In this document: piece by piece, positions 23,557-30,273 of the stretch | Layout of the letters: each line of letters starts with the position of its first letter | Position numbering within the stretch: the first letter of the stretch is position 1 | Source of the DNA: Velamenicoccus sp964471325 | Lineage (GTDB): Bacteria > Omnitrophota > Gorgyraeia > Velamenicoccales > Velamenicoccaceae | Assembly (NCBI GenBank): GCA_964471325.1 | Contig: CAYYFL010000011.1 | Location: 1 to 64,000 of the forward strand | Length of the DNA stretch: 64,000 nucleotides | Direction: 5' to 3' | Program-made: the position numbers and the translations under genes | Notes under the pieces: generated by a model | Seen by the model: the letters and a program-made list of their open reading frames with translations, nothing else | The model's database searches: none | What the model was told of the DNA's origin: nothing

Positions 23557-23826
23557 TCATGCCTTTTCGCAGATGATGAACAAATCCTTTGCGATGGCCA
23601 GAACATTCACCGAATAACCGCGGTACGTGCTTGCATACCGAAGATAGTTGATGGAGATCGAGGCCGAAACGGCGCCGGGCATGACCGTGGCGCCTCCGTC
23701 TGCGCTGTTCAGGTGCATTTTTAGTTTGAGGTCCTGGAAGCCGGGCTGATCACGCAGGTAGGACAGAAGGTCTCGATGAAATCGTTTTGGTAAACCAGAA
23801 ATATAGGAAGCTACTCTGTTGCGCAT
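23557..23826 (-). CDS. hypothetical phage protein
   Basis: 89 residues, soluble and mixed alpha/beta in look, with no motif I recognise. Its stop is one base before the integrase start and its start overlaps the preceding lipoprotein gene by 16 bp, so it is cotranscribed leftward from the repressor side and is likely expressed in the lysogen. Confidence 0.6.
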   Translation of the reverse strand: MRNRVASYISGLPKRFHRDLLSYLRDQPGFQDLKLKMHLNSADGGATVMPGAVSASISINYLRYASTYRGYSVNVLAIAKDLFIICEKA

Positions 23827-24242
23827 CTTTTTCTTAGTTCCAGTTCTTTTTTAATTAAGGCGAACTCTTCCTGAGCTGTCCCTCCCATCGGCCATTGTGC
23901 GCCGACCATCTTCAATGTGATTTTCGTTTTGCCGTCGAGATCATTCAGCCAAAAACCAAAGTTATGTGATGGCTGTTGAAAATCACCCAATGCCTGGCCT
24001 GTTTGATTCCTGGCCATAATAATTCCTTTGTCATAATCTTTCAGGTAGATCGTAGTGGTGGTATCGTTTAACACCTGGATGATGGCAAAGAAGACATTTT
24101 TATAGCAATAATCCAGGACGATCTCTTCTGATCTTGTGGCGTTTTCGACGTCGTTTTGGAAATGCGCCAAATGTTGTGGAGCGGAAGCGCATCCAGGAGT
24201 AAGCAGCAACAATATTAAAAAGGCAAAGTTTTTAGATCTCAT
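23811..24242 (-). CDS. prophage lipoprotein
   Basis: 143 residues with a signal ending in the lipobox LTPGC near residue 18. The mature part (about 125 residues) has no domain I recognise. Placed between repressor and integrase, it is expressed from the lysogenic strand, a position where phages often carry genes that alter the lysogen's surface (superinfection exclusion or lysogenic conversion). That role is inference. Confidence 0.7.
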   Translation of the reverse strand: MRSKNFAFLILLLLTPGCASAPQHLAHFQNDVENATRSEEIVLDYCYKNVFFAIIQVLNDTTTTIYLKDYDKGIIMARNQTGQALGDFQQPSHNFGFWLNDLDGKTKITLKMVGAQWPMGGTAQEEFALIKKELELRKRCATE

Positions 24243-24399
24243 GTTGTCCCCTTTCCAATTCCGCTTTCATCTGATCGGCCCTTTGTAGCATATTCATGCC
24301 CTGCTGGATGTACTCATCCCCCTGGCGACCGATCTTGAAGCTCGAAATGATCAGCCACAATCCAAGAGCAGAAAGCGTTATAACCAAGAATGTTCTCAT
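24232..24399 (-). CDS. 55-residue single-pass membrane protein
   Basis: One N-terminal hydrophobic helix (FLVITLSALGLWLIISSF) and a charged amphipathic tail (MLQRADQMKAELERG). It overlaps the start of the lipoprotein gene by 11 bp, so the two are translated together. It may be an anchor partner of the lipoprotein. It is short, but the tight overlap and clean membrane helix support it. Confidence 0.6.
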   Translation of the reverse strand: MRTFLVITLSALGLWLIISSFKIGRQGDEYIQQGMNMLQRADQMKAELERGQHEI

Positions 24400-24404
24400 G
24401 TGCT

Positions 24405-25016
24405 TCAACGCCGTTCTTTTCTCAAGGTTTCTACGACGATGCCGACAATGTGATATTGCTTTTTGTGATCCAGTTCGATGTCTTTATATTTAGGATTAAG
24501 CGGATGTAGGATGATCGTTTTACCGTATTGCTTGTATTGCTTGAAAGTGGCAGTATTGGAATGATAGTCAGCTACGACGACGAAATCTCCGTCTCTGACC
24601 TCTAAATCTTTTTTAACAATGATCGTATCGCCGGCCATGAATCTGGGTTCCATGCAGTCGTTCTCGACACGCAGGGCAAAGACGCATTCGCCCTTGATTG
24701 TAGTCCAGGCATATTCACCTTCGAACCGGATCGGAGGAATATCCTCAAATTTATTGGCGTGGACCCAGGAGATGATGGGGACTTTATTAACGGAAACGAC
24801 TGGAGAAGGTTTTGACTTTGATTCTATGCCGTAAAGTTCGTTGAGGGTGATGCCGAAGACGTCAAGAAGTCTTGCGCGCTGAGTAGGATTGGGGCCCGCG
24901 ATCCCCTTTTCCCAGGCAGAAACAGTCGCCTGGACTACGCCGACTTTTTCGGCGAGTTGTTTTTGTCCCCAACACTTCTCTTTGCGAAAGAGTTTAATCC
25001 GGTCGCTCAATGCCAT
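24405..25016 (-). CDS. CI/LexA-like phage repressor (HTH + S24 peptidase fold)
   Basis: 203 residues. An N-terminal HTH_3 (about 5-60: GQKQLAEKVGVVQATVSAWEKG) is joined to a peptidase S24 domain (about 85-200). The linker region reads PIISWVHAN, where many relatives have an Ala-Gly cleavage site (VQAG). The nucleophile position reads NDCMEPRF, with Cys in place of the usual Ser (DSMEP); the Lys partner is probably in TFKQYK. So self-cleavage could differ or be lost. It should maintain lysogeny by binding the operators to its right. Confidence 0.85.
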   Translation of the reverse strand: MALSDRIKLFRKEKCWGQKQLAEKVGVVQATVSAWEKGIAGPNPTQRARLLDVFGITLNELYGIESKSKPSPVVSVNKVPIISWVHANKFEDIPPIRFEGEYAWTTIKGECVFALRVENDCMEPRFMAGDTIIVKKDLEVRDGDFVVVADYHSNTATFKQYKQYGKTIILHPLNPKYKDIELDHKKQYHIVGIVVETLRKERR

Positions 25017-25032
25017 GCTCCATTTTTATCAT

Positions 25033-25223
25033 AAAATTTGATACGCTCCAAAGGATAAAATTCAAAAATTTTTGATATGCTAAATGCTTGTTTTTCGACG
25101 AGGTAAAAATGATACCAAATTTTTTTGCAAAAAATACTTGACAAAAACAAAAAAAATTTGTATATTGTGGATGTCAGCCAAAAGGCATTTTTTTTGAAAA
25201 GAAAAACAAAAAAAATTTGTATA
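25033..25223. promoter_or_regulatory. immunity-region operator array
   Basis: At least three strong and two weaker copies of a core like CAAAAATTTGRTAT lie between the repressor and Cro-like genes: AAAATTTGATACG (25033), CAAAAATTTTTGATAT (25063-25078), an inverted copy ATACCAAATTTTTTTG (25113-25128), and two perfect 22-bp copies (25143-25164 and 25202-25223). The first 22-bp copy covers the rightward promoter spacer and -10; the second lies next to the cro-like Shine-Dalgarno. Confidence 0.65.
25138..25166 (+). promoter_or_regulatory. rightward early promoter (PR-like)
   Basis: TTGACA (25138-25143), 17-bp spacer, TATATT (25161-25166). It is overlapped by an operator copy and reads into the Cro-like gene at 25245. 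Confidence 0.75.
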
Positions 25224-25244
25224 AGGAGGAGAGAGGGAAACGAC

Positions 25245-25475
25245 ATGTTTATTTTCGAAAAACTTCGAGAGTGCAGGGAAGAAAAAGGTTTGTCCCAAGA
25301 GCAGATGGTCATTGAGATATCAAAGCTCGGTTTGCGACTCTCCCGGCAAACCCTGGCGAACTGGGAAACTGGAGTAACGGCACCAGATGCGGACAGTCTT
25401 TCCATCATGATTATTTTTTTTGGTAAACCCGTAAAGCATTTTTTTGATAAACAGACGGCCATTAAGGAGATCTAA
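25245..25475 (+). CDS. Cro/CI-type helix-turn-helix protein
   Basis: 76 residues of a single HTH_3 domain (LRECREEKGLSQEQMVIEISKLGLRLSRQTLANWETG). It is the first gene of the rightward early transcript and faces away from the repressor, the usual place for a Cro-type regulator that competes for the same operators. AAGGAGG and GAGAGGG precede ATG 25245. Confidence 0.8.
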   Translation: MFIFEKLRECREEKGLSQEQMVIEISKLGLRLSRQTLANWETGVTAPDADSLSIMIIFFGKPVKHFFDKQTAIKEI

Positions 25476-25477
25476 CA

Positions 25478-25645
25478 ATGATGCCGAAAAAGGATCAAGG
25501 ACGTGCAATCCGGTTCTCAACGTCCCAAAAGCGTTTGATCGATGAAGAAGCTGAAAAAGATATGCGCACTTGGCAGGACGAGGTTCGGGTTTTGGTCGCC
25601 GAGGCCTTGCACGCGAGAAAATTTAACATCAAAAACTATATTTAG
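25478..25645 (+). CDS. 55-residue hypothetical early protein
   Basis: A small basic/acidic protein (AIRFSTSQKRLIDEEAEKDM, ending IKNYI) that starts 2 bp after the Cro-like gene with AAGGAGA at 25464-25470. Its size and helical character would allow a ribbon-helix-helix regulator, but I cannot establish this. ATG 25481 is an equally good start. Confidence 0.55.
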   Translation: MMPKKDQGRAIRFSTSQKRLIDEEAEKDMRTWQDEVRVLVAEALHARKFNIKNYI

Positions 25646-25681
25646 CACGTCGTATTTTGTCGTTTTTTGTCGGAGGTTGTC

Positions 25682-25870
25682 GTGAAGCAGATGGAAGAGA
25701 GATATGTCGGGACCAGAGAAGTCGCCAGGATCACCGGTTACAGTCATGGGTATATTCAGCATAATTACGCAGTTCTTTTTCCGGATATTCAGCCTTTGAA
25801 AATCGGGCCCGGGCGTAATCTACGGTGGAAATTGTCGGACATATTGAGACGAATGGCAGAGCCTAAATAA
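25682..25870 (+). CDS. MerR/AlpA-type excisionase-like DNA-binding protein
   Basis: 62 residues from GTG 25682 (GGAGG at 25672-25676, 5-nt spacing). It has the winged HTH_17 pattern YVGTREVARITGYSHGYIQ...IGPGRNLRWKLSDILR. Such proteins serve as excisionases or early regulators. It follows the Cro-like gene on the lytic strand. Confidence 0.7.
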   Translation: MKQMEERYVGTREVARITGYSHGYIQHNYAVLFPDIQPLKIGPGRNLRWKLSDILRRMAEPK

Positions 25871-25880
25871 AGGTATCGTC

Positions 25881-26375
25881 ATGGGTAAATACGCAAAAAT
25901 TCTTCGTAACGATTACGGCTATCCGCTGTTTCCGCCGATCACATCCTATTATGAAGGCCCGTTTCTGACCAGGCTCGGCAAGGTTTCAGCTCTGCTCGCG
26001 CTTCTTATTATCCTTGCCGGTCTGGTCCTGTTGTTCTGCGGCTTTGCGTATGCCGAACCCATCCACCTCAAGGCTTCCTGGTATAGCCGGGCGAGCCTCA
26101 AAAAAGAAGGGACATGGAAACATGGCGAACAAAAAATGGCGAACGGGCAAAGGTTTGATGAGAACGCACTCACGTGCGCGGCGCGCCTCTATCCTCTCGG
26201 CACTCATCTGCTTGTCACTAATCAAAAAAATGGTCGCAAAGTTAGAGTTGTTGTTACTGATCGAATCGGTCCGCGCTTTGCAAAGACAAGGATCGATCTC
26301 AGTAAAGGAGCATTCGCGAAAATCGCGGATCTCAAAACGGGCATTATCCAGGTCCGCGTCGAGGTGATCCGATGA
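25881..26375 (+). CDS. membrane-anchored RlpA-like double-psi beta-barrel protein
   Basis: 164 residues. A cytoplasmic start (about 1-33), one membrane helix (about 34-56) and an outer RlpA-type double-psi barrel (about 60-164: KASWYSR...GEQKMANGQRFDENALTCAARLYPLGTHLLV...VVVTDRIGP...RIDLSKGAFAKI). RlpA proteins act on denuded peptidoglycan glycan strands. As an early phage gene next to two small membrane genes it might modify the wall during infection; that is inference. Confidence 0.75.
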   Translation: MGKYAKILRNDYGYPLFPPITSYYEGPFLTRLGKVSALLALLIILAGLVLLFCGFAYAEPIHLKASWYSRASLKKEGTWKHGEQKMANGQRFDENALTCAARLYPLGTHLLVTNQKNGRKVRVVVTDRIGPRFAKTRIDLSKGAFAKIADLKTGIIQVRVEVIR

Positions 26376-26509
26376 AGCATCTTCTTTTCCAGATTCTCTC
26401 CGTTGTTTTTGCTTTGCTCGTCATTTATTGCGGCACCGGTTGGCTGGTTTTTTCCAGGTTCTTGAGATCATTCCAGGAGGCAGAAGAAAGGGGGAAACCG
26501 AGGCCATGA
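26372..26509 (+). CDS. 45-residue membrane protein
   Basis: One hydrophobic helix (LLFQILSVVFALLVIYCG) and a charged tail. It starts inside the stop of the RlpA-like gene (ATGA) and ends inside the start of the next gene (ATGA), so its reading frame is clearly part of the operon. Function unknown. Confidence 0.6.
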   Translation: MKHLLFQILSVVFALLVIYCGTGWLVFSRFLRSFQEAEERGKPRP

Positions 26510-26739
26510 CTAACAATCAGATCATCCGGCTCGCTGACAGGTTTGCTCCGAGTAATCCGCCCGACAGACCGCCCTGTTGGCGGTGCCACGATCAGCAGGA
26601 GATTGTCGGCACGAAAGACGATGTGCATGAATTTATTATTTTTCATGCTATCCGGCATGGATGGAAGGTAGCTCTGTCTGTGTGGCACGACTGGAAACAT
26701 CGTGGCTTTGTTCCATGTTCAGAGTGTGAGGTTTTATGA
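26506..26739 (+). CDS. small zinc-ribbon-like phage protein
   Basis: 77 residues with two CxxC knuckles (PCWRCHDQ near 24 and PCSECEVL at the end) that could bind one zinc. Between them lies FIIFHAIRHGWKVALSVWHDW. It overlaps both neighbours by ATGA. Function unknown. Confidence 0.6.
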   Translation: MTNNQIIRLADRFAPSNPPDRPPCWRCHDQQEIVGTKDDVHEFIIFHAIRHGWKVALSVWHDWKHRGFVPCSECEVL

Positions 26740-28244
26740 ATCCGACTGTCACCCATAGTTTAGAAGGGAAAACCGCTGACATAAAGGCGAGCCGGGTAAG
26801 TGTCGCCGCCCCGGTGGGAGACAGTTTTGTCGCCGCGCCGCCGCTGTTTCAGCATCAATCGCGAGCCGTGGAATTCATCCTGAAACGCGGCGGTGTCGGC
26901 GCTTTATTCATGGATATGGGGACAGGAAAGACGCGCGCAGCATTGGAGGTTTTCTCGCGGCTACGCTTAAAAACGCCAGGGCTCAAGATGATCGTCATTT
27001 GCCCTTTGTCTTTGATCGAAGCGGCATGGGGTGAGGATATCCGTAAGTTTACGGGTTTTTCTTATTTTAATGCGCACGATGAAGCACTGCCACAGGAACT
27101 TAAAGAAGACATTCTGATTATCAATTTCGAGGCCATCATTTTAAAGCGCAATATTGCATTTCAAAAGTTTATTCACGGGAATCTCCTCGTTATTGATGAA
27201 TCCTCTAAGATGAAAAATCACAAGGCCAAGACTACTAAAATGCTCCTGACTCTGCGGAATTCGGCATCATACCGTATCATCATGTCGGGCACGCCGGCGC
27301 CGAATTCACCGCTCGAATATTGGGCGCAGATGGTTTTCTTGAATGACTATATTTTCAATAAATCCTTCTTTGCTTTTCGTAACGCATATTTCCATCTTGG
27401 CCGTAACGGCCAAGTGATGAATCTTCACGGGCAGACCATGACGCGAGACCTCATGCGCGACATTATGCGCAAAGGGTGGAAATACGAAATCACTAAAGAC
27501 AGTCTATCAAAATTGATTTCGCGAATTGAACCGTGGGTCTTTCGCGCACGCAAGGAAGAATGTCTGGATCTTCCGGAACAAACAGATGAAATCCGTTCAG
27601 TTTCGCTTTGGCCGGACCAGGCACGCGTTTATCGCGATATGAAGCGCGACCTCATCGCGGAGATCCGCAATCTTGCGGCCGATACGAGTTGCGTCGTTGT
27701 GGCACAAGCAGCGCTTACCAAGATCATGAAGCTGCGCGAGATTACCTCTGGGTTCGCCATCGATGTTGAGGGCGATGCGGTTGCGATCGGAGCTTCTGCA
27801 AAACTTGACGAACTTTGGGAGGTCTTAGAAGAAGCCGGCCATCAGCAGGTTATTATCTGGGCGTGTTTCAAGTGGGATATTGAAACGATCGCCCAAGAGC
27901 TTGCGGCGCAGGGTAAAACCTGCGTCACGCTCTATTCAGAGACGAAACATAAGGATGACAATATCCAATTGTTTAAAATGGGGGCCGCCCAATATCTCGT
28001 GGCCAACCCTCACTCCGCGGCCCACGGGTTGACGTTCACGAATTGCTCAACACAGGTGTTTTTCTCCCTGGATTATTCTCTGGAATTTTACGAACAGGCC
28101 AAAGCACGTATACACAGAGCCGGGCAAACAAAAAAGTGCACTTATATTCATCTTATCGCCAAGGACACAATTGACGAACAGATCATGCGCGTCCTGCGGT
28201 CAAAAGGCGATGTCAACCAGATCGTGGAGGAGTATTTGCGATGA
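26736..28244 (+). CDS. SNF2/DEAD-like helicase
   Basis: 502 residues, superfamily 2. Walker A is MGTGKTRAALE near 60, the DExx box reads VIDESSKMKNHKA near 153, motif III region is IIMSGTPAPN, and motif VI is ARIHRAGQTKKCTYIHLIA near 455. Short SNF2 helicases of this kind are common in phage replication modules, often just before a VRR-NUC nuclease gene, which follows here. It probably remodels DNA during phage replication or recombination. Confidence 0.9.
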   Translation: MNPTVTHSLEGKTADIKASRVSVAAPVGDSFVAAPPLFQHQSRAVEFILKRGGVGALFMDMGTGKTRAALEVFSRLRLKTPGLKMIVICPLSLIEAAWGEDIRKFTGFSYFNAHDEALPQELKEDILIINFEAIILKRNIAFQKFIHGNLLVIDESSKMKNHKAKTTKMLLTLRNSASYRIIMSGTPAPNSPLEYWAQMVFLNDYIFNKSFFAFRNAYFHLGRNGQVMNLHGQTMTRDLMRDIMRKGWKYEITKDSLSKLISRIEPWVFRARKEECLDLPEQTDEIRSVSLWPDQARVYRDMKRDLIAEIRNLAADTSCVVVAQAALTKIMKLREITSGFAIDVEGDAVAIGASAKLDELWEVLEEAGHQQVIIWACFKWDIETIAQELAAQGKTCVTLYSETKHKDDNIQLFKMGAAQYLVANPHSAAHGLTFTNCSTQVFFSLDYSLEFYEQAKARIHRAGQTKKCTYIHLIAKDTIDEQIMRVLRSKGDVNQIVEEYLR

Positions 28245-28689
28245 AGTTCCGAGACATCGCTGAATCATGCGGTTTTAAAGAGACAAAAAAAAGCCAAAAG
28301 TTTCTTGGGAACATATAGATTCAGATGCGCCGCCAGATGAGTTTACGATTACTGGCGGTAAGTTAACTAAGTTAACGTTGACGAAAACTTTTAAAGCCCG
28401 TCCATTGCAGGAGTTCGTCATCGAACAAATCCGCAAGGCTGGCGGCGCAGCTCACGTTTGCACATGCGTCGAAGAAGTTAAAGCGCGTCTGCAGTCAGTG
28501 TGGCTGGCAAAGCCGCGAGGCGCGTTTGTAGCGATAGAGCTAAAAAATGCCGGCCGATATGTCAGCGAAACAGCATTGAAAAGTCAGTGTTTAAAGATGA
28601 TCCGTAAAGAATGGCCGAACGCATGGGTATACAAGACGAACGACAGGTTCACGTCCGGCATTCCAGATTTGATTATTTGTTTGGGGTAA
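28241..28689 (+). pseudogene. VRR-NUC nuclease gene, frameshifted and with modules in reversed order
   Basis: ATG 28241 overlaps the helicase stop and reads MKFRDIAESCGFKET, but stops at 28319. After the A8 run at 28285-28292 a -1 step continues into a long frame ending at 28689. That frame holds all parts of a VRR-NUC domain in the wrong order: first the C-terminal part (LQEFVIEQIRKAGGAAHVCT, about 28405-28500), then the catalytic E-x-K strand (FVAIELKNAG, 28519-28563), then the N-terminal part with the catalytic Asp (SGIPDLIICLG, 28564-28686). Normally the order is the reverse. After the stop, a one-base shift would add VKDKGGEALLTTGQKLEA. It is probably broken, or an assembly scramble. Confidence 0.65.
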
Positions 28690-28876
28690 AAGATAAGGGT
28701 GGTGAGGCTCTGCTGACCACAGGCCAGAAATTAGAAGCGGCGATTAGATGAACGTCTCCCCGGACGTGCCGTGAGAAAAGAATCATCGAGAGCGTGATGG
28801 AATCCATGATAAATCGGGGTGGTTCCCTACAAATTCCACACGCTCGTCTATTTTTAAAAGAAAGGGGGTGACGCAA
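28690..28876 (+). other. gene remnants between VRR-NUC and the next gene
   Basis: No intact gene is seen. Short open stretches in different frames look coding: VKDKGGEALLTTGQKLEAAIR (28687-28749), and RIIESVMESMINRGGSLQ followed by HARLFLKERG (about 28770-28867). They suggest one or two small genes broken by indels, in line with the damaged VRR-NUC gene before them. Confidence 0.4.
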
Positions 28877-29281
28877 ATGGTTGTAATGACTGAGCTCGTT
28901 CTCGTTGAGCAGTTTCGTGACGCAAAGCGCAGGAAGGAACAAGCCGAAGAGGCCTTGCGGGCGGCGTCTATGGAAGCTGATAAGGCCGAGAGAGAGTTGA
29001 TCGAAATGCTGGAAGCGAAGGGCGCAACCACGACCGCAAAGTATCAGGGTATCGGGTTCGTCACTTTGACAAAACCACGCGTTTTCGCCAGTTATCCGAA
29101 AGAGAACCAAGGTGCGCTTTTTGCGTTTTTGAAGGAGCGCGGCCGGGAAGATCTCATCAAGGAGGCCGTGGCGCCGCAGAGTTTATCTGGTTTTGTCAAG
29201 GAGCTTCTGGAAGGCGGGGAACCCGTGCCGGAATGCATCACGTATTACCTTAAGGCAGGGGCGAGATTTTACGAAGCATGA
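28877..29281 (+). CDS. coiled-coil phage protein
   Basis: 134 residues. The N-terminal half is a long charged coiled coil (VEQFRDAKRRKEQAEEALRA and on to about residue 55), followed by a small globular part (YQGIGFVTLTKPRVFASYPK). Layout and position resemble the siphovirus Gp157-like or DUF-type proteins found next to single-strand annealing/binding genes, but I cannot assign it. ATG 28877 has AAAGGGGG eight bases upstream; GTG 28868 is an alternative start. Confidence 0.55.
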   Translation: MVVMTELVLVEQFRDAKRRKEQAEEALRAASMEADKAERELIEMLEAKGATTTAKYQGIGFVTLTKPRVFASYPKENQGALFAFLKERGREDLIKEAVAPQSLSGFVKELLEGGEPVPECITYYLKAGARFYEA

Positions 29282-29339
29282 GGAAAAGCAAAACCTGTGC
29301 GGCATTTTATGCCGCAAGACAAAACCAGAGGAGGAACAA

Positions 29340-30083
29340 ATGACGAAGGATTTGATAAAAACAAACGGCGGCGCATTGATGAATCCCGATGCCAAAGGGT
29401 TCGAGGGCGCCCAGATGGAGCGTGAAGACCTTGTGTTTCCGAGGGCCGCGCTGATGCAATCCAATTCACCTGAAATCGTCGATAACTTGATGACGCCCGA
29501 TGGTAAAGACATCAAAGTCGGCATGGTCATCAACTCGTTAACACGCGAGATCCTTCCGGATGTGTTCATCCCGGTGTTCTACTTTCCGACATGGGTGCGG
29601 TTCAATCCGCGCGATCCGAAGGCGCTCGGGTATGACCCGGCGTTCGGGCCTGGCGACGTGATCTGGCGGTCAAATGACCGCAACGATCCACGCGTGCAGG
29701 AAGAGGGAAAGTTCGGACCCAACGGCGAGACGCCGCTGGCGACGATGTTTATGAACTTTTTTTCCTATCTTCCCGGCGTGGCCATGCCTGTCATCGTCAG
29801 TTTTTCCAAGACGTCGATGAAAGCCGGAAAGCGTCTGCTTTCTTTGGCGCGCTTCTCTGGCGGAGATATCTTCGCCCAGAAGTATAAACTCGGCGTCAAG
29901 AAAGAACAGAACGATAAGGGCACGTATTATGTTTTTACGGTCGAGCTTGCCGGGAAGCTCGCGGAAGACGATCCGCTGCGCATCGCCGCCGCAGAGCTTT
30001 GGGAGGAATTCCACGCCAAGCCCATCGTTGTCCATGAACCGGAGAAGGCAGAAACCGAGCCTTTCCCCGGGGAAGAATCTTAG
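29340..30083 (+). CDS. phage replication-module protein, possibly ssDNA-binding
   Basis: 247 residues with a strong Shine-Dalgarno (GAGGAGG) before ATG 29340. Features are DLVFPRAALMQSNSPEIVDN, FYFPTWVRFNP, PVIVSFSKTSMKAGKRLLSL and a C-terminal acidic tail (EPEKAETEPFPGEES). An acidic C-terminal tip and a place between helicase and primase genes are usual for single-strand-binding or annealing proteins, but the family is not certain. Confidence 0.55.
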   Translation: MTKDLIKTNGGALMNPDAKGFEGAQMEREDLVFPRAALMQSNSPEIVDNLMTPDGKDIKVGMVINSLTREILPDVFIPVFYFPTWVRFNPRDPKALGYDPAFGPGDVIWRSNDRNDPRVQEEGKFGPNGETPLATMFMNFFSYLPGVAMPVIVSFSKTSMKAGKRLLSLARFSGGDIFAQKYKLGVKKEQNDKGTYYVFTVELAGKLAEDDPLRIAAAELWEEFHAKPIVVHEPEKAETEPFPGEES

Positions 30084-30182
30084 GCGCGGCTGGGAAGGAC
30101 GCGTTTAAGAAGCCGTTTTGCTGTATCGGCAGTCTTTTTGGCCGCCGCCTTTAAGACGGAATAACAGCAGAGATTTTTATAT

Positions 30183-30255
30183 CGCAGGTAGGCTCGACCG
30201 GGTAGGCGGCTGGCTCATACCCAGACATAGGTGGGTTCGACTCCCACACCTGCAA
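30183..30255 (+). tRNA. phage-encoded tRNA with CAU anticodon (Met-like)
   Basis: 73 nt. Acceptor CGCAGGT/ACCTGCA pairs except for position 1:72, which is C-A. The D-stem is weak (G-C, C-G, U-G, then a C-A mismatch) with GGG in the loop. The anticodon arm is CTGG-CTCATAC-CCAG (anticodon CAU), and the T-arm GTGGG-TTCGACT-CCCAC is perfect. The discriminator is A and CCA is not encoded. A C1-A72 mismatch is the hallmark of bacterial initiator tRNA; CAU could also be Ile2 after modification. It lies just before the primase start. Confidence 0.7.
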
Positions 30256-30273
30256 AAATTTTCGGAGGCCCTC

